A model generated the notes under the pieces. It was not told where the DNA came from, searched no databases, and saw nothing but the letters and a program-made list of their open reading frames with translations. A stretch of DNA of 64,000 nucleotides, taken from the NCBI GenBank assembly GCA_016800925.1, contig JABCPU010000156.1, forward strand, positions 62,001-126,000, in the 5' to 3' direction. The translations under genes and the position numbers were made by a program. The stretch comes from Suillus spraguei. Lineage: Eukaryota; Basidiomycota; Agaricomycetes; Boletales; Suillaceae. This document shows, one piece after another, positions 11,468 through 20,066 of this stretch (position 1 is the stretch's first letter; each line of letters opens with the position of its first letter).

Positions 11468-12129
11468 TATATAATCTTCTGAGGGGGATTTCGAATAATA
11501 TCACTGAGGATGGGGGAACACTGTAGGACGACGATCAGCTTTTATATCCTGCATATACTTATGAGCACGATCAAGTTGGTTGATTGATTTCGCGAGGTGA
11601 CAGAATTCTGGCAGAATCTATATTCCCAGCAGGCGTCAACGATTCTCTTTTTCGTAGCCACCGAAGGTTCGCTTAAACCCTCAGTCTCTCATCCTGAATT
11701 CTGATCTTTACTCATTACTTCATTATTTTAACCGGCAGTGACAAAGTTGACACGTTGATGCTCGTTATTTTCTCACTCACTCTACCCTCGCAAAGACAGG
11801 AGCCTATTGCAGCACCTTTTGTCAGCTCTTCTGCGTCAATATTGATAGTATTCTCATTGCACGGTGATACCACCCGCTCGCTCGCTGCCGCAGCAATGAG
11901 CTTGGTGATTTTACGCCAGTTAAGGACTGCCAAGCATTAAATCCAAACATCTACAACATTGCTCAAGCAGTATGAAAACTCGTCCAAGACTCCAAATACA
12001 ACTGTACTAATGGGCTCTGAACTAGATATTGTTACCATCAACTACAATGCCAAAGCGAAAGCAGAAAACTTAATTACCGTCTCAACGTGCCACTCGGGCT
12101 GCCGCTCAATTTCTAAATAGTTCTAGTCC

Positions 12130-13035
12130 TACTATGCAGATCTTACTCTCATTCTAAGGCGCGCAGGTGAGTCGTCATTGTGGTTGAATCCTGGTTGCAC
12201 GGCGATCTGCTCATACCCATCATGGCGCGACAAACCAAGTCCAACCCATCGACGATGCGACAATCATGGCTATAACTACAAGCTTCTTCCAAGACCGAAC
12301 ATGCACCGACAAACATAGATGCTGTTTTTTTTTTTTTTTTTTGGATCCTTGTTTATTGTCCGTTGGGGCTATGCCCTATGATGGACACTACCTACTGTAC
12401 ATCTAATCTATTCGTATATGCTTTGGTCCGTTTTTTGGTTGTCTATGCTATACAGTGGTCCTGGCTTGCGCGCGGACGTTAGGGCCTTCTTCAGGCTCTT
12501 GATATGATTTGTGCGACTTGTTGTCGCGTTTCCTCTATTCCTTCTCCTTTTCCGCTGGGGGGGTTACATCTCCGAAGGTTTGTTCCAATCTTCTCGTGCG
12601 CGCGATGTACGTCAACGTTGCTCTCATTCCCTTGCTTTCGTTCAGCAGGTACTCGATTTTGCATTGTCTTGCTCCGACTTCTTTCCTCATTTGTTCTCTC
12701 TGGTTCACGTATGCTGGGCAGACTAGGATGAAGTGGTGTACCGTTTCGTCATGGTTTTCGCATGCTGGGCAACGCGCCGTTGGGGATTTCGCTATTCGTT
12801 TGAGGTGTTTGTTGAGCGCTATATGTCCCGTGCGGAGTTGAAACATCAGTGAGCTGTGACGTCTCGGTAGCTTCTCTATCTTCTTTGCAAACTTCTTTGA
12901 TGGTGCTGACGTGTCGACTGATTTGAGCAGTGTGTAGCGCGGTGAGTTCTCCATGATGGTGGTGGCCTCTTTTTTGATCTTTGCGTACATAGATGCTGTC
13001 AAAGCCATACCAACGGCGAGGATGGATGAACGCAT
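12130..13035 (-). pseudogene. Second small secreted cysteine-rich protein, split by a LINE
   Basis: Reading from 13035 the frame gives the signal peptide MRSSILAVGMALTASM and is then cut by the LINE at 12986. On the other side (12312 downward) it resumes with VGACSVLEEAC, SHDCR and LVCR. It is a clear paralog of 11194-11467 in intron position and flanks, but the mature part has diverged and keeps only part of the cysteine pattern. The insertion makes it non-functional unless it was already lost. Confidence 0.7.
12326..12986 (-). mobile_element. 5'-truncated non-LTR retrotransposon (Tad-like LINE), 661 bases
   Basis: On the minus strand the element ends in a poly-A run (T run at 12325-12342) and encodes the C-terminus of a LINE polyprotein: KIKKEATTIMENSPRYTLLK, LRTGHIALNKHLKRI and the zinc-knuckle-like CPACENHDETVHHFILVCP, typical of the region after RNase H. 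The target duplication ACATAGATGCTGT is perfect at 12313-12325 and 12987-12999, and the uninterrupted form is seen in the paralog near 11400. Truncation at the 5' end is the normal outcome of target-primed reverse transcription. Confidence 0.9.
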
Positions 13036-13395
13036 TTTCTGTGCGAGGCGATATGTAATCTTCTGATGGGGATCTCGAATGATATCTCCGAGGCTTTGTA
13101 TCCTGCATATACTTAGGGGCACGATCAAGTTGATTGATTTTGCGAATTTGTCATTGCTGTAGGATGACAGAATTTCGGCAGAACGTGCAATGCCAGCAGT
13201 CATAATCGATGATGCTCTTCTTCATAGCCACAGAAACTTTGCTTAAACTCCCGGTCCGTCTCATCCTGAATCCTGATCTCTCACTCATTACTTCATCATT
13301 TGAACCTGCAGCCGCAGTAACAAAGTTGGGAAGTTGATGCTTGATATCTCATGTTCTCGCTCACTCTACCCTCGCAAAGGCAGGAGCCTATTGCA

Positions 13396-13862
13396 GCACT
13401 TGGGTCCTGGGGATAGTGCTCGACATCCATGGATGACACCCTATTGAAAGAGTCTAATTTCAATGCGATGCGCGCACGATGCTCAAATCGAAATGATGCG
13501 TGTTTCAAACTCTGCCATACCGAAAATTCGGACCTGGGCTATTCATGAACATGAGAGACCGTGGAATCTTCAAATGATGTGGCAGCGCGGTCAATTTTTT
13601 TGGATCAAATTGACCCTCAATAAACATCTGCCGGAGGTCAGATGTCAAGTACTAGGCAAGAACATCATTCGCGCACCAGTGATTTCAGGAAATACTTTGT
13701 CCAGAACTAAAAAAAATCGCATTGTCAGGATCATGGACAGAAATGTAACAAAATACATCAGCAGGTTGGATCGTGCTACGGAGTGCTCCGTAGCACTCTG
13801 TAGTGAATTACGTTTCCCAGATGCTATAGATATACTTTCTTTTTTGCATTGGTCTCGATCTC
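13396..13862. other. Unassigned stretch with an 11-base palindrome
   Basis: GTGCTACGGAG at 13773 is repeated inverted after two bases (to 13796), forming a perfect small hairpin. No gene is supported; a short open frame at 13463-13915 has no domain. Confidence 0.4.
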
Positions 13863-14850
13863 TTTTTAATTTTAATTTTAATTTTAATCTTTGTTTATTG
13901 TCTGTTGGGGTGTAGCCCTATGTTAGACAATACATGTGGTAACTAATCTGTCTACTTATGTGCGTATATGTGAATGATGGATCATGTACAATGGTCCTGG
14001 CCTGGGTGTGGACAATGACACCAACTTGAGGTGAAAAGATATTGGTTACAAAAAGGGGGGTGGGGGTTAGGTTCGTTCAATTGTGATTATTGTTCTTGTC
14101 TTTTGGTGGTGATACGTCTCTGAACACTGATCTGAACCTTCCTGTGCTGGCAATATATTTGAACAGTGGTTTTAAGCAGTTGGTCTTGTTAAGGATGTGT
14201 TTTACATGGTTTGCTTTTGTTCCCAGTTCTAGTCTGAGGGTGTTGCATTGTTTGGAGTATGCTGGGCAGGTGAAAAGGAAGTGATGGACAGACTCGTTTC
14301 TTCATTACATTGGAGACAACTTGCTGATTCTGTTTTTGTGATGCGCTGGAGGTGTGTGCATGCCCAAATTGTAGCTGGAAAAGCAGCGAGCTATGGTGTC
14401 ATGTAAAGTTGTCTATGATCTCTGAGAAGTGTTTAGAAGGAGCGGAGGGGTCTATGGAGTGCAAGATGGCGTAGCGGGGGGAGTTTTGTAGGACCTTCTT
14501 GGCTTCTTTCTTGATTTTTGACCTGAATTTTTGCAGTGTGGATGATTTGCTGGTAGGCAACATGATGGGGGTCAATGATGTTGTTCTAAGAGAATACAGG
14601 AGCTGTCTGCCCTCTGATGCTTCTCCTTTTGCTGCTCTTTTTGCATTCTCATCCACCTTCTCGTTTCCTGGGATATTAATATGGCCTGGAGTCCAATGTA
14701 TCACCAGTTTCCTTCTGTAATTGTTTCCATCTCTGAAGGCATGTCTCTGCCATGAAAGTGCACTGCTCATCTTCAAACATGTGAATGCCCAAGAAGTGGA
14801 CATTGATTCCCAGCTTGTTAGTCAGACCACAGTAACATTTCTCGCAGTGT
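13863..14850 (-). mobile_element. Second Tad-like LINE relic with RNase H end
   Basis: Minus-strand 3' end marked by ATTTT repeats (13863-13892) and the same 3' UTR motif as the first LINE (TTGTTTATTGTC.GTTGGGG). Coding remnant at 14399-14803 carries the RNase H core VIHWTPGHINIPGNEK followed by VDENAKRAA and the same FRSKIKKEAKKVLQNSPRY block as the first copy. Frames are interrupted around 14290-14400. The 5' boundary is uncertain and I found no clear target duplication. Confidence 0.75.
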
Positions 14851-14851
14851 A

Positions 14852-14910
14852 AAAGCATGTGCACACGAGCATCTTGTGAGCATGTTCAAACCAAGTCACA
14901 TTTGCTGATT
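14852..14910. repeat. Dispersed repeat segment shared with 47686-47744
   Basis: Shared string: GCACACGAGCATCTTGTGAG, then AACCAAGTCACATTTGCTGA. It abuts the LINE boundary here, while at 47.7 kb it ends a ~340-base insertion. Confidence 0.6.
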
Positions 14911-15625
14911 AGGCCCTAGCAGTATGATGCTCCAAATGCCACTTTAATCACGTGCACAATACACAACACTAAGTGCATGATACAGCATCAAGTGCGTGAT
15001 ACATAATGTCAAGTGCACAATACACATCCTAGCATTGGCAACCAAGCCTCAAATGTTTTTAAGGCCTGGCCGATAGTAGTAATATGGTTTGTTATTATTA
15101 AGGAAGTACATAATTAGAAAGGACAAGTTTGGTCAGGTATCAAGGCATAGGCAATACAAGCTTCATAGTATGGCCATCAGTAAAATACCACATCTCTTAA
15201 ATTTACTTAATGAGCTTAAATTTATGGCCAAGACAAAATAAGTCAGTCTTTTTCAAAGACGACCAACTTAATCTAAGTCTTTTGTCTTAAAGTGACTAGT
15301 GACTTTATAGAACTTGAATTCTGTGCATTAAGAACAAATAAGCTTCAAGTTTGTAAGACATAAAGAACATAAGAAATCAATAAACAAATAAGAACAACTA
15401 ATTGATTAATTGGCATATATGGGTGCAAATAGTATGATGGGGAACATGGATGCAAATACGAGGGGTTTGGGCATGAATATGATGGAGAGTACTGTGATAG
15501 AGAACAAAAGTGAATGCACTGAGACATGAAAAAAGACCAATGAATGAGTGAGTCCTGCAAGACAAACAAATGAAGAACTGACTCAATGAGTTACACTTGA
15601 GTGAACATTTGAACACTACTCACCT
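14911..15625. other. AT-rich intergenic DNA with short imperfect repeats
   Basis: At 14945-15035 the motif AAGTGC(A/G)(T/C)(G/A)ATACA recurs at about 20-base spacing four times. The rest is AT-rich without a coding signal. Confidence 0.4.
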
Positions 15626-16692
15626 TCAACAAAATGCAAAGAGGTCCTTCAATATGTCATCCTCATCAGGCACAACACTGGTGGTAGCTCTTGAGCTCCT
15701 GGCACTTTTGGCATGCTTGGCATACTGCTGTGCCTCTTCGACAATGCTTGCAAAGTCATCATCAGAAAGTGCTACAATGGGACCCATGAGCTTGAGTGTC
15801 ATATCCCTGTCATATACCATACTTCCGATCCCAGATCCGATCAGATCCGATCGATTCTATTTCCGTCTGGTCCACAGATCCTGTCCGGATTGCATATCCA
15901 AATGTGCCCACTTCTCGCACTCTAACTCCCTTGTGGATATTTGCGTCTATCTTCTTTCATCATTCCTCCTGTTTCTGGTATCCCGGCTGTGTATATTTCC
16001 ATCCTGTGTCACTGATCCATTACCTGTGTTTCATTTCTGATTCATGCTTACTGATCTGCTGTGCATTAACTAATAGACTTCTGTTATACATTGTACATAG
16101 CCCTCGGTCCCGGACTTGTTGATTATCCGTACTAGATACTTACAGTATATAAACCACTTGTAGATCTCCGTAGAACCTTAGTTCGAATATCATCTTAGAT
16201 TCTGCTCATTCTGCTTCCTCCGGACTTAAGTCACTTTCCACTCTAAGTCATCTTCTGAGACTCGGGATTGATTCCTTTAGTCTATATCTCTGACTCTATC
16301 TTCAGATAGTCTACCTCTGTTAGTTTCTAGTTAGGAACTCATTCTGAAGCTAGCCTTAATCCTTGTTCTATCCCTACACTCTGGATAACCTTTGGATGTA
16401 TCATATCTGATACCTTTGGACGTCCGGATCCGTCACGCAACTCCTTCCGGATCTTCGGACATATACCTACTCCCTGAAATAAGGGGCATTACTCAGGAAA
16501 GGGGCACAGTGCATGAACTGAGGCCAAAGCCCTTCAGATCTTTCACTCTTGAGTACGGTCTTAACAATCCCCCAGATAAGTTTGCTGAAAGCAAACTGCT
16601 CACCCTTTGCAATGATAGGTGTCCAAACATCACCATTGTCTGTCTTCACACTTTTCCATTTGCCACAGGTTTCTTGAATGATCTCAAAAGTG
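15626..16692 (-). pseudogene. Unrecognised host gene cut by three insertions (main part)
   Basis: Minus-strand frames 16692-16468 (ITFEIIQETCGKWKSVK, KLIWGIVKTVLKSERSEG, GLWPQFMHCAPFLSNAPY) and 15820-15626 (VYDRDMTLKLMGPIVALSDD, a polar tail ending ILKDLFAFC) are in the same frame once the insertion 15819-16459 is removed, except for a TAG at the junction. The 5' side continues beyond element 1 at 23872-23989, where a GTAAGT...TTTGCAG intron precedes VYCTLQLVFDRN. I do not recognise a domain. It may be a host gene or an old transposon gene. It is certainly disrupted. Confidence 0.6.
15819..16459. mobile_element. 641-base insertion, LTR-like, flanked by an 8-base repeat
   Basis: CATATACC is found directly at both borders (15811-15818 and 16460-16467), and removing the insertion plus one copy puts the two gene fragments into one frame. 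The inside has a promoter-like core (AGTATATAAACC near 16144) followed by pyrimidine-rich DNA, as in an LTR, but the termini are not TG...CA, so its class is unclear. Confidence 0.55.
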
Positions 16693-16697
16693 ATGTT

Positions 16698-17168
16698 TGT
16701 TACGAACTGGGGTGGCGTCACCAGCGACAGTGAAAAGACACAGGCGGTCTGCTGGGAGATCTTACAATGTTCAAAAGAGAACAAGGTGAAAGTACAAGGA
16801 ACGTGTTCCGAGTACGATCAAGGGTTCAGCCTCTAAGACAAGTCTAAGAGGTATCCGCGAGAATAGAGACTAAGACTAAGGAGTGCTTAGACTTAGAGAC
16901 GATTCAAGACGACTTAGGTTGGTGACCTAAGCGAAGGAGATTCCAGGTAAAACCCAGTAAGATTAAAGTAGAGAATCTACTACAAGTACACTGTGCTTAA
17001 ATAGGCCAATATGTGCGCACAGACCAAGAGGGGTGTGGGAACGTAAGTGCGTATCCAAAGAAGGAAGGCAGCTATAGTACAGATGCGTTGAGCATATGAG
17101 TCAGAGTCACGTCATGTAATATATACGGTAAAGTAAGAAAATGAATAGGGGCACGTACGATTGTAACA
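16698..17168 (-). repeat. 3' LTR of element 1
   Basis: 471 bases, TGTTAC...GTAACA. In the sense direction it holds a TATTTAAG box and the self-complementary 11-mer described for the primer-binding site. Confidence 0.95.
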
Positions 17169-17184
17169 TTACCCCCTTTTTACA
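17169..17184 (-). other. Polypurine tract of element 1
   Basis: On the minus strand a run AAAAAGGGGGTAA ends directly at the 3' LTR, the usual plus-strand primer of LTR elements. Confidence 0.75.
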
Positions 17185-17200
17185 CGTAAAGTCACCGGCT

Positions 17201-18220
17201 TTACACATCTTGATTCGCATAGTAGACGGGATCATCACTAAACTCGTAGTCTTCATCAGCAAATGATCCACCCATCATATACTTCGCTTCTTCTAGACCA
17301 GCGCGTCGTTTAGAGTCCCTTCTTTTCTCTGCTTGAATACGTTCGTCGTCAAGTTGCTCCTCCCAAGCACGAAGTGCATCGTAAAATCCCTCATCTTTCC
17401 AAGTTAACTCGAAAGGAGGAGGCCCAACTCTCTTGGGGCAGTAGAGGGATAAATGAGTGGGCGACCAATATCTGCAAACTTTGCACTGATATTCCGCACA
17501 GTTCTTTTGACGATGTCCTAGTAATCCACAGACGCGGCATTTCATGTTCTCGTCAGGGTTAGAAGAAACTTTGCGTAAGGGAGACGGGGAAATGATGGGC
17601 GTGGGACTGGTGGATCTAGCGCGCTTCTTTCCCTTCTTCTTCGTCATACGTTTTAAGGCAAGGGTGTTCTGCCGCTTAAGCTGCGCTTGTTGGGCGGTGG
17701 ATAACGTGTATGCCGACGTGGGGAGGTCCGGGGTAACTGTTCGTTCGGCAGCCGCAAGGAGTTCGGTGGATGAAGAGGGAGAAGTGATGCCGAAGTCTTT
17801 TACTAAGACCGGTGAAACGGGATCCATAGGACCGAATGATGGTGGAATAGTCATAGGAGGATGAATAGCTTCTTCAACATCATTCTTAAAGGAATCGGGA
17901 AGAAGCAACATAGCGTAAGCACGAATGCGTTTTTGAAGATGAAGGAAGCGGTGACGGAGAGTAATTTCTGTTGTTTCTTTGGCAGTGGCTTCAATAAGGG
18001 CTGCGATGCGAATGATGTTGACGATGAGGAGTGCAGGGAAGGCGCCTCTTTCAGTAAGGATTCTTTCGATCTCGAGGGCATGTCCCTCGCAGAGAATGGC
18101 GGCTTCGATGTAGGAGGAGTTGTCGATCTCAGTGGTAAGGGTTTCGTATCGTTCGGTTTCAGAGTCGGAGTCATTGGTGGTAGCGATGACAGGTGTAATG
18201 TAGGCAGTGGGGAAAGACAT
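17201..18220 (-). CDS. Extra ORF (ORF3) after the integrase, with two zinc knuckles, 339 residues
   Basis: Starts 55 bases after the integrase stop, at MSFPTAYITPV. Not a known envelope: no signal peptide or membrane segment. The N-terminal part is helical (EAAILCEGHALEIERILTER, RFLHLQKRIRAYAML), then a proline/serine-rich linker, a basic KKKGKKRARS segment, then CRVCGLLGHRQKNC (C-x2-C-x4-H-x4-C) and CKVCRYWSPTHLSLYC, then an acidic tail. This looks like a second, Gag-like nucleic-acid-binding protein. Element 2 has the same ORF with 141 further codons between NDVEEAIH and PPM; here they are deleted between TATTCAC repeats. A longer reading from 18304 exists, but the shorter start matches element 2. 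Confidence 0.7.
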   Translation of the reverse strand: MSFPTAYITPVIATTNDSDSETERYETLTTEIDNSSYIEAAILCEGHALEIERILTERGAFPALLIVNIIRIAALIEATAKETTEITLRHRFLHLQKRIRAYAMLLLPDSFKNDVEEAIHPPMTIPPSFGPMDPVSPVLVKDFGITSPSSSTELLAAAERTVTPDLPTSAYTLSTAQQAQLKRQNTLALKRMTKKKGKKRARSTSPTPIISPSPLRKVSSNPDENMKCRVCGLLGHRQKNCAEYQCKVCRYWSPTHLSLYCPKRVGPPPFELTWKDEGFYDALRAWEEQLDDERIQAEKRRDSKRRAGLEEAKYMMGGSFADEDYEFSDDPVYYANQDV

Positions 18221-18275
18221 TTCGAAAGGGTAGTTAATCAGGTGCTTAATGCGAGTTGATTTGACTGAAGAATGA

Positions 18276-19391
18276 TCAAAGGGCGTGTTGCTTCTTATAA
18301 GCATTCAAAATTCGGGCGGAGTTCTTCAAGTTCTTTTCTGGGAGCCATTCGTTATCTCCCGATGAATATCCTTTCCAGGAGACGAGATAGTGTCGGCGAG
18401 TGCCGGTTCCCTTGTGAGAAAGAATTGCTTCTATTTCGTATTCTTCTTCTTCTTCGATGATATCAGGTGGAGGTTCAGGGAAATTCGGGCCGTGCACGTC
18501 TGTTTCGCTATAGGATGATAAGACAGAAGCATGGAACGTGGGGTGGATCTTCCACTGTGGAGGGAGTTTGAGTGTGAACGTAATGGGTGATAAGACATTG
18601 ATGATTGGGAAAGGTCCGTATCGTTTCGGTGCCAATTTCCTCGATGGGAGTTTAAGTCTAAGATTAGCGGCGGATAGCCAAACCTTATCTCCGATCTTCC
18701 ATGGGGTGTACTTATCTCCTTGGGATCGTTCGGCCATTGTCTGCATGGCAATGTTGTGACAGGCGATTGCTTCCTCTCTTATCTTCTGCAGAGATCGTAC
18801 TCGATCTTCTGCTGCGGGGACGGATGAATCGGGGATCAGGTGAGGGATAGCGCGTGGTTCATATCCCATCATCAAATAGAAGGGTGATGCATTCCTTGCA
18901 TCGTGTTTTCTGTGGTTGTGGACGAATTCGGCGATTGGTAAGTGTTCTACCCAATCTTCAGGGTTGTTACGACAATAAATGCGTAGATATGTCTCAAGTT
19001 CTTGATTGAGCCTTTCCGTTTGACCATCAGTCTGCGGGTGGTAAGCCGTGGATGGAGCGATGACGTAGTCGAGAAGTCGGGCAAGTTCCTTTGAGAAGCG
19101 AGATAGGAATTGCGGTCCTCGATCCGAGATAACTTTGTCATGGAGTCCAAATCGTCGGTACACATGTTTTAAAAATAGCTTGGCCACTCCTTCTGACGTG
19201 ATAGTTTTCAAACAAGGGATAATAATTACCCCCTTCGTAAGGCCATGGTCTACCACGACCAAGATACTGTCAAAGCCTCCGGAAACAGGGAGGTCAGTGA
19301 TAAGGTCGACAGAGACCTGGGAGAACGGGCGAACAGCCGACGAAGGAATGGGCGCGAGCGGAGGTCGAACGGGATGAGTATCCGCTTTCAT
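18276..19391 (-). pseudogene. Element 1 integrase core and chromodomain
   Basis: Contains the DDE integrase core (SVDLITDLP, ISDRGPQFLSRF, HPQTDGQTERLNQELE), the GPY/F-type module (KRYGPFPIINVLS, HPTFHASVLS) and a C-terminal chromodomain (YEIEAILSHKGTGTRRHYLV, SWKGYSSGDNEWLPEKNL). The chromodomain should guide integration to methylated histone H3 chromatin in related elements. It is separated from the upstream part by the in-frame TGA just before it, at a place where element 2 has CGG, so it cannot be translated with pol unless the stop is read through. Confidence 0.88.
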
Positions 19392-19424
19392 TTGCTGGCA
19401 AAGGGCGCAGCCCTCAACGTATTT

Positions 19425-20066
19425 TCAAATATAAGAGCCCATTGCGGGCCACCAAGCTTCCCGTTTGACGAGTTCTTCAGTTTTGAATCTACCGGGGTGT
19501 CCCGCGGTAGGATGATCATGATACCTTTTCAGGATATCAGAGCGATGCACCGGTGGAATATAGGCGCGATTCTTAAAATAGAGGACGTTCTCCTCAATCT
19601 TCCAATCAGAAAGTGCCGATTTCATAGGAGGTAGGCACACGCCATCTAGGGCGTCGGACGCCGTCTTGAAGACAGGGTCGTCGAGGGGGTCAGAGGATGA
19701 TAAAACATCCTTCAGGTCGGTGTCAATAAGACGAACGAATAGAGCGTCAGGGAGGAGGGTCTGGTCCTCGTTATCGTCTTTGCCAGAGTCATAATCAGGC
19801 CGGCGGGATAGTGCATCAGGTACTGCTAATTTAGTACCTGCAACGTGATGCAGTTCGATGTCGTAAATAGACAAGATCAATTGCCAACGTGCTTGGCGGC
19901 GGGTGAGCTTCTGTGCACTTCTAAAGTACAGAAGGTTCTTATGGTCGGTGAATACCAGGACGGGGTGTGGGTTTCCTTCGAGATAATGACGCCATTCGTT
20001 CAATGCCCGGATCACGGCAAGGAGTTCCCGATCAAAGATCTGGTAATTGCGTTCTGCGGGGTTCAA
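19425..20066 (-). pseudogene. Element 1 RNase H and integrase zinc-binding part
   Basis: RNase H features: NYQIFDRELLAVIRALNEWR, VFTDHKNLLYF, LSIYDIELHHVAGTKLAVPD, ALSRRPDY. Then the integrase N-terminal HHCC region (RYHDHPTAGHPGRFKTEELV), which needs the downstream GCALCQQM lying after the stop. It is out of frame with the RT frame through a one-base deletion near 20120 (GGCGGG here, GGCGGAG in element 2). Confidence 0.88.

Larger units (their letters stand above)
11225..13395. repeat. Tandem duplication holding the two secreted-protein genes
   Basis: Unit 1 (about 11225-11825) and unit 2 (about 12140-13395, minus the LINE) share AAGGCGCGCAGGTGAGTC, TGTGGTTGAATCCTG, the CATAGATGCTGTCAAAG site and, at the far end, ACTCTACCCTCGCAAAG followed by CAGGAGCCTATTGCAGCA. 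The coding parts are more diverged than the flanks. Low-complexity and unassigned DNA lies between 11826 and 12140. Confidence 0.75.

Noticed and set aside
13463..13915. 150-codon plus-strand ORF
   Set aside because: No domain and it runs into the low-complexity tail of a LINE (NFNFNFNL).
15796..16460. Solo LTR bounded by TGTCAT...GGACA
   Set aside because: No 5-base duplication fits those ends, while the 8-base CATATACC repeat and the restored gene frame support slightly different borders.
17201..18304. Envelope protein in element 1 (env position)
   Set aside because: No signal peptide, membrane anchor or glycosylated ectodomain; zinc knuckles instead.
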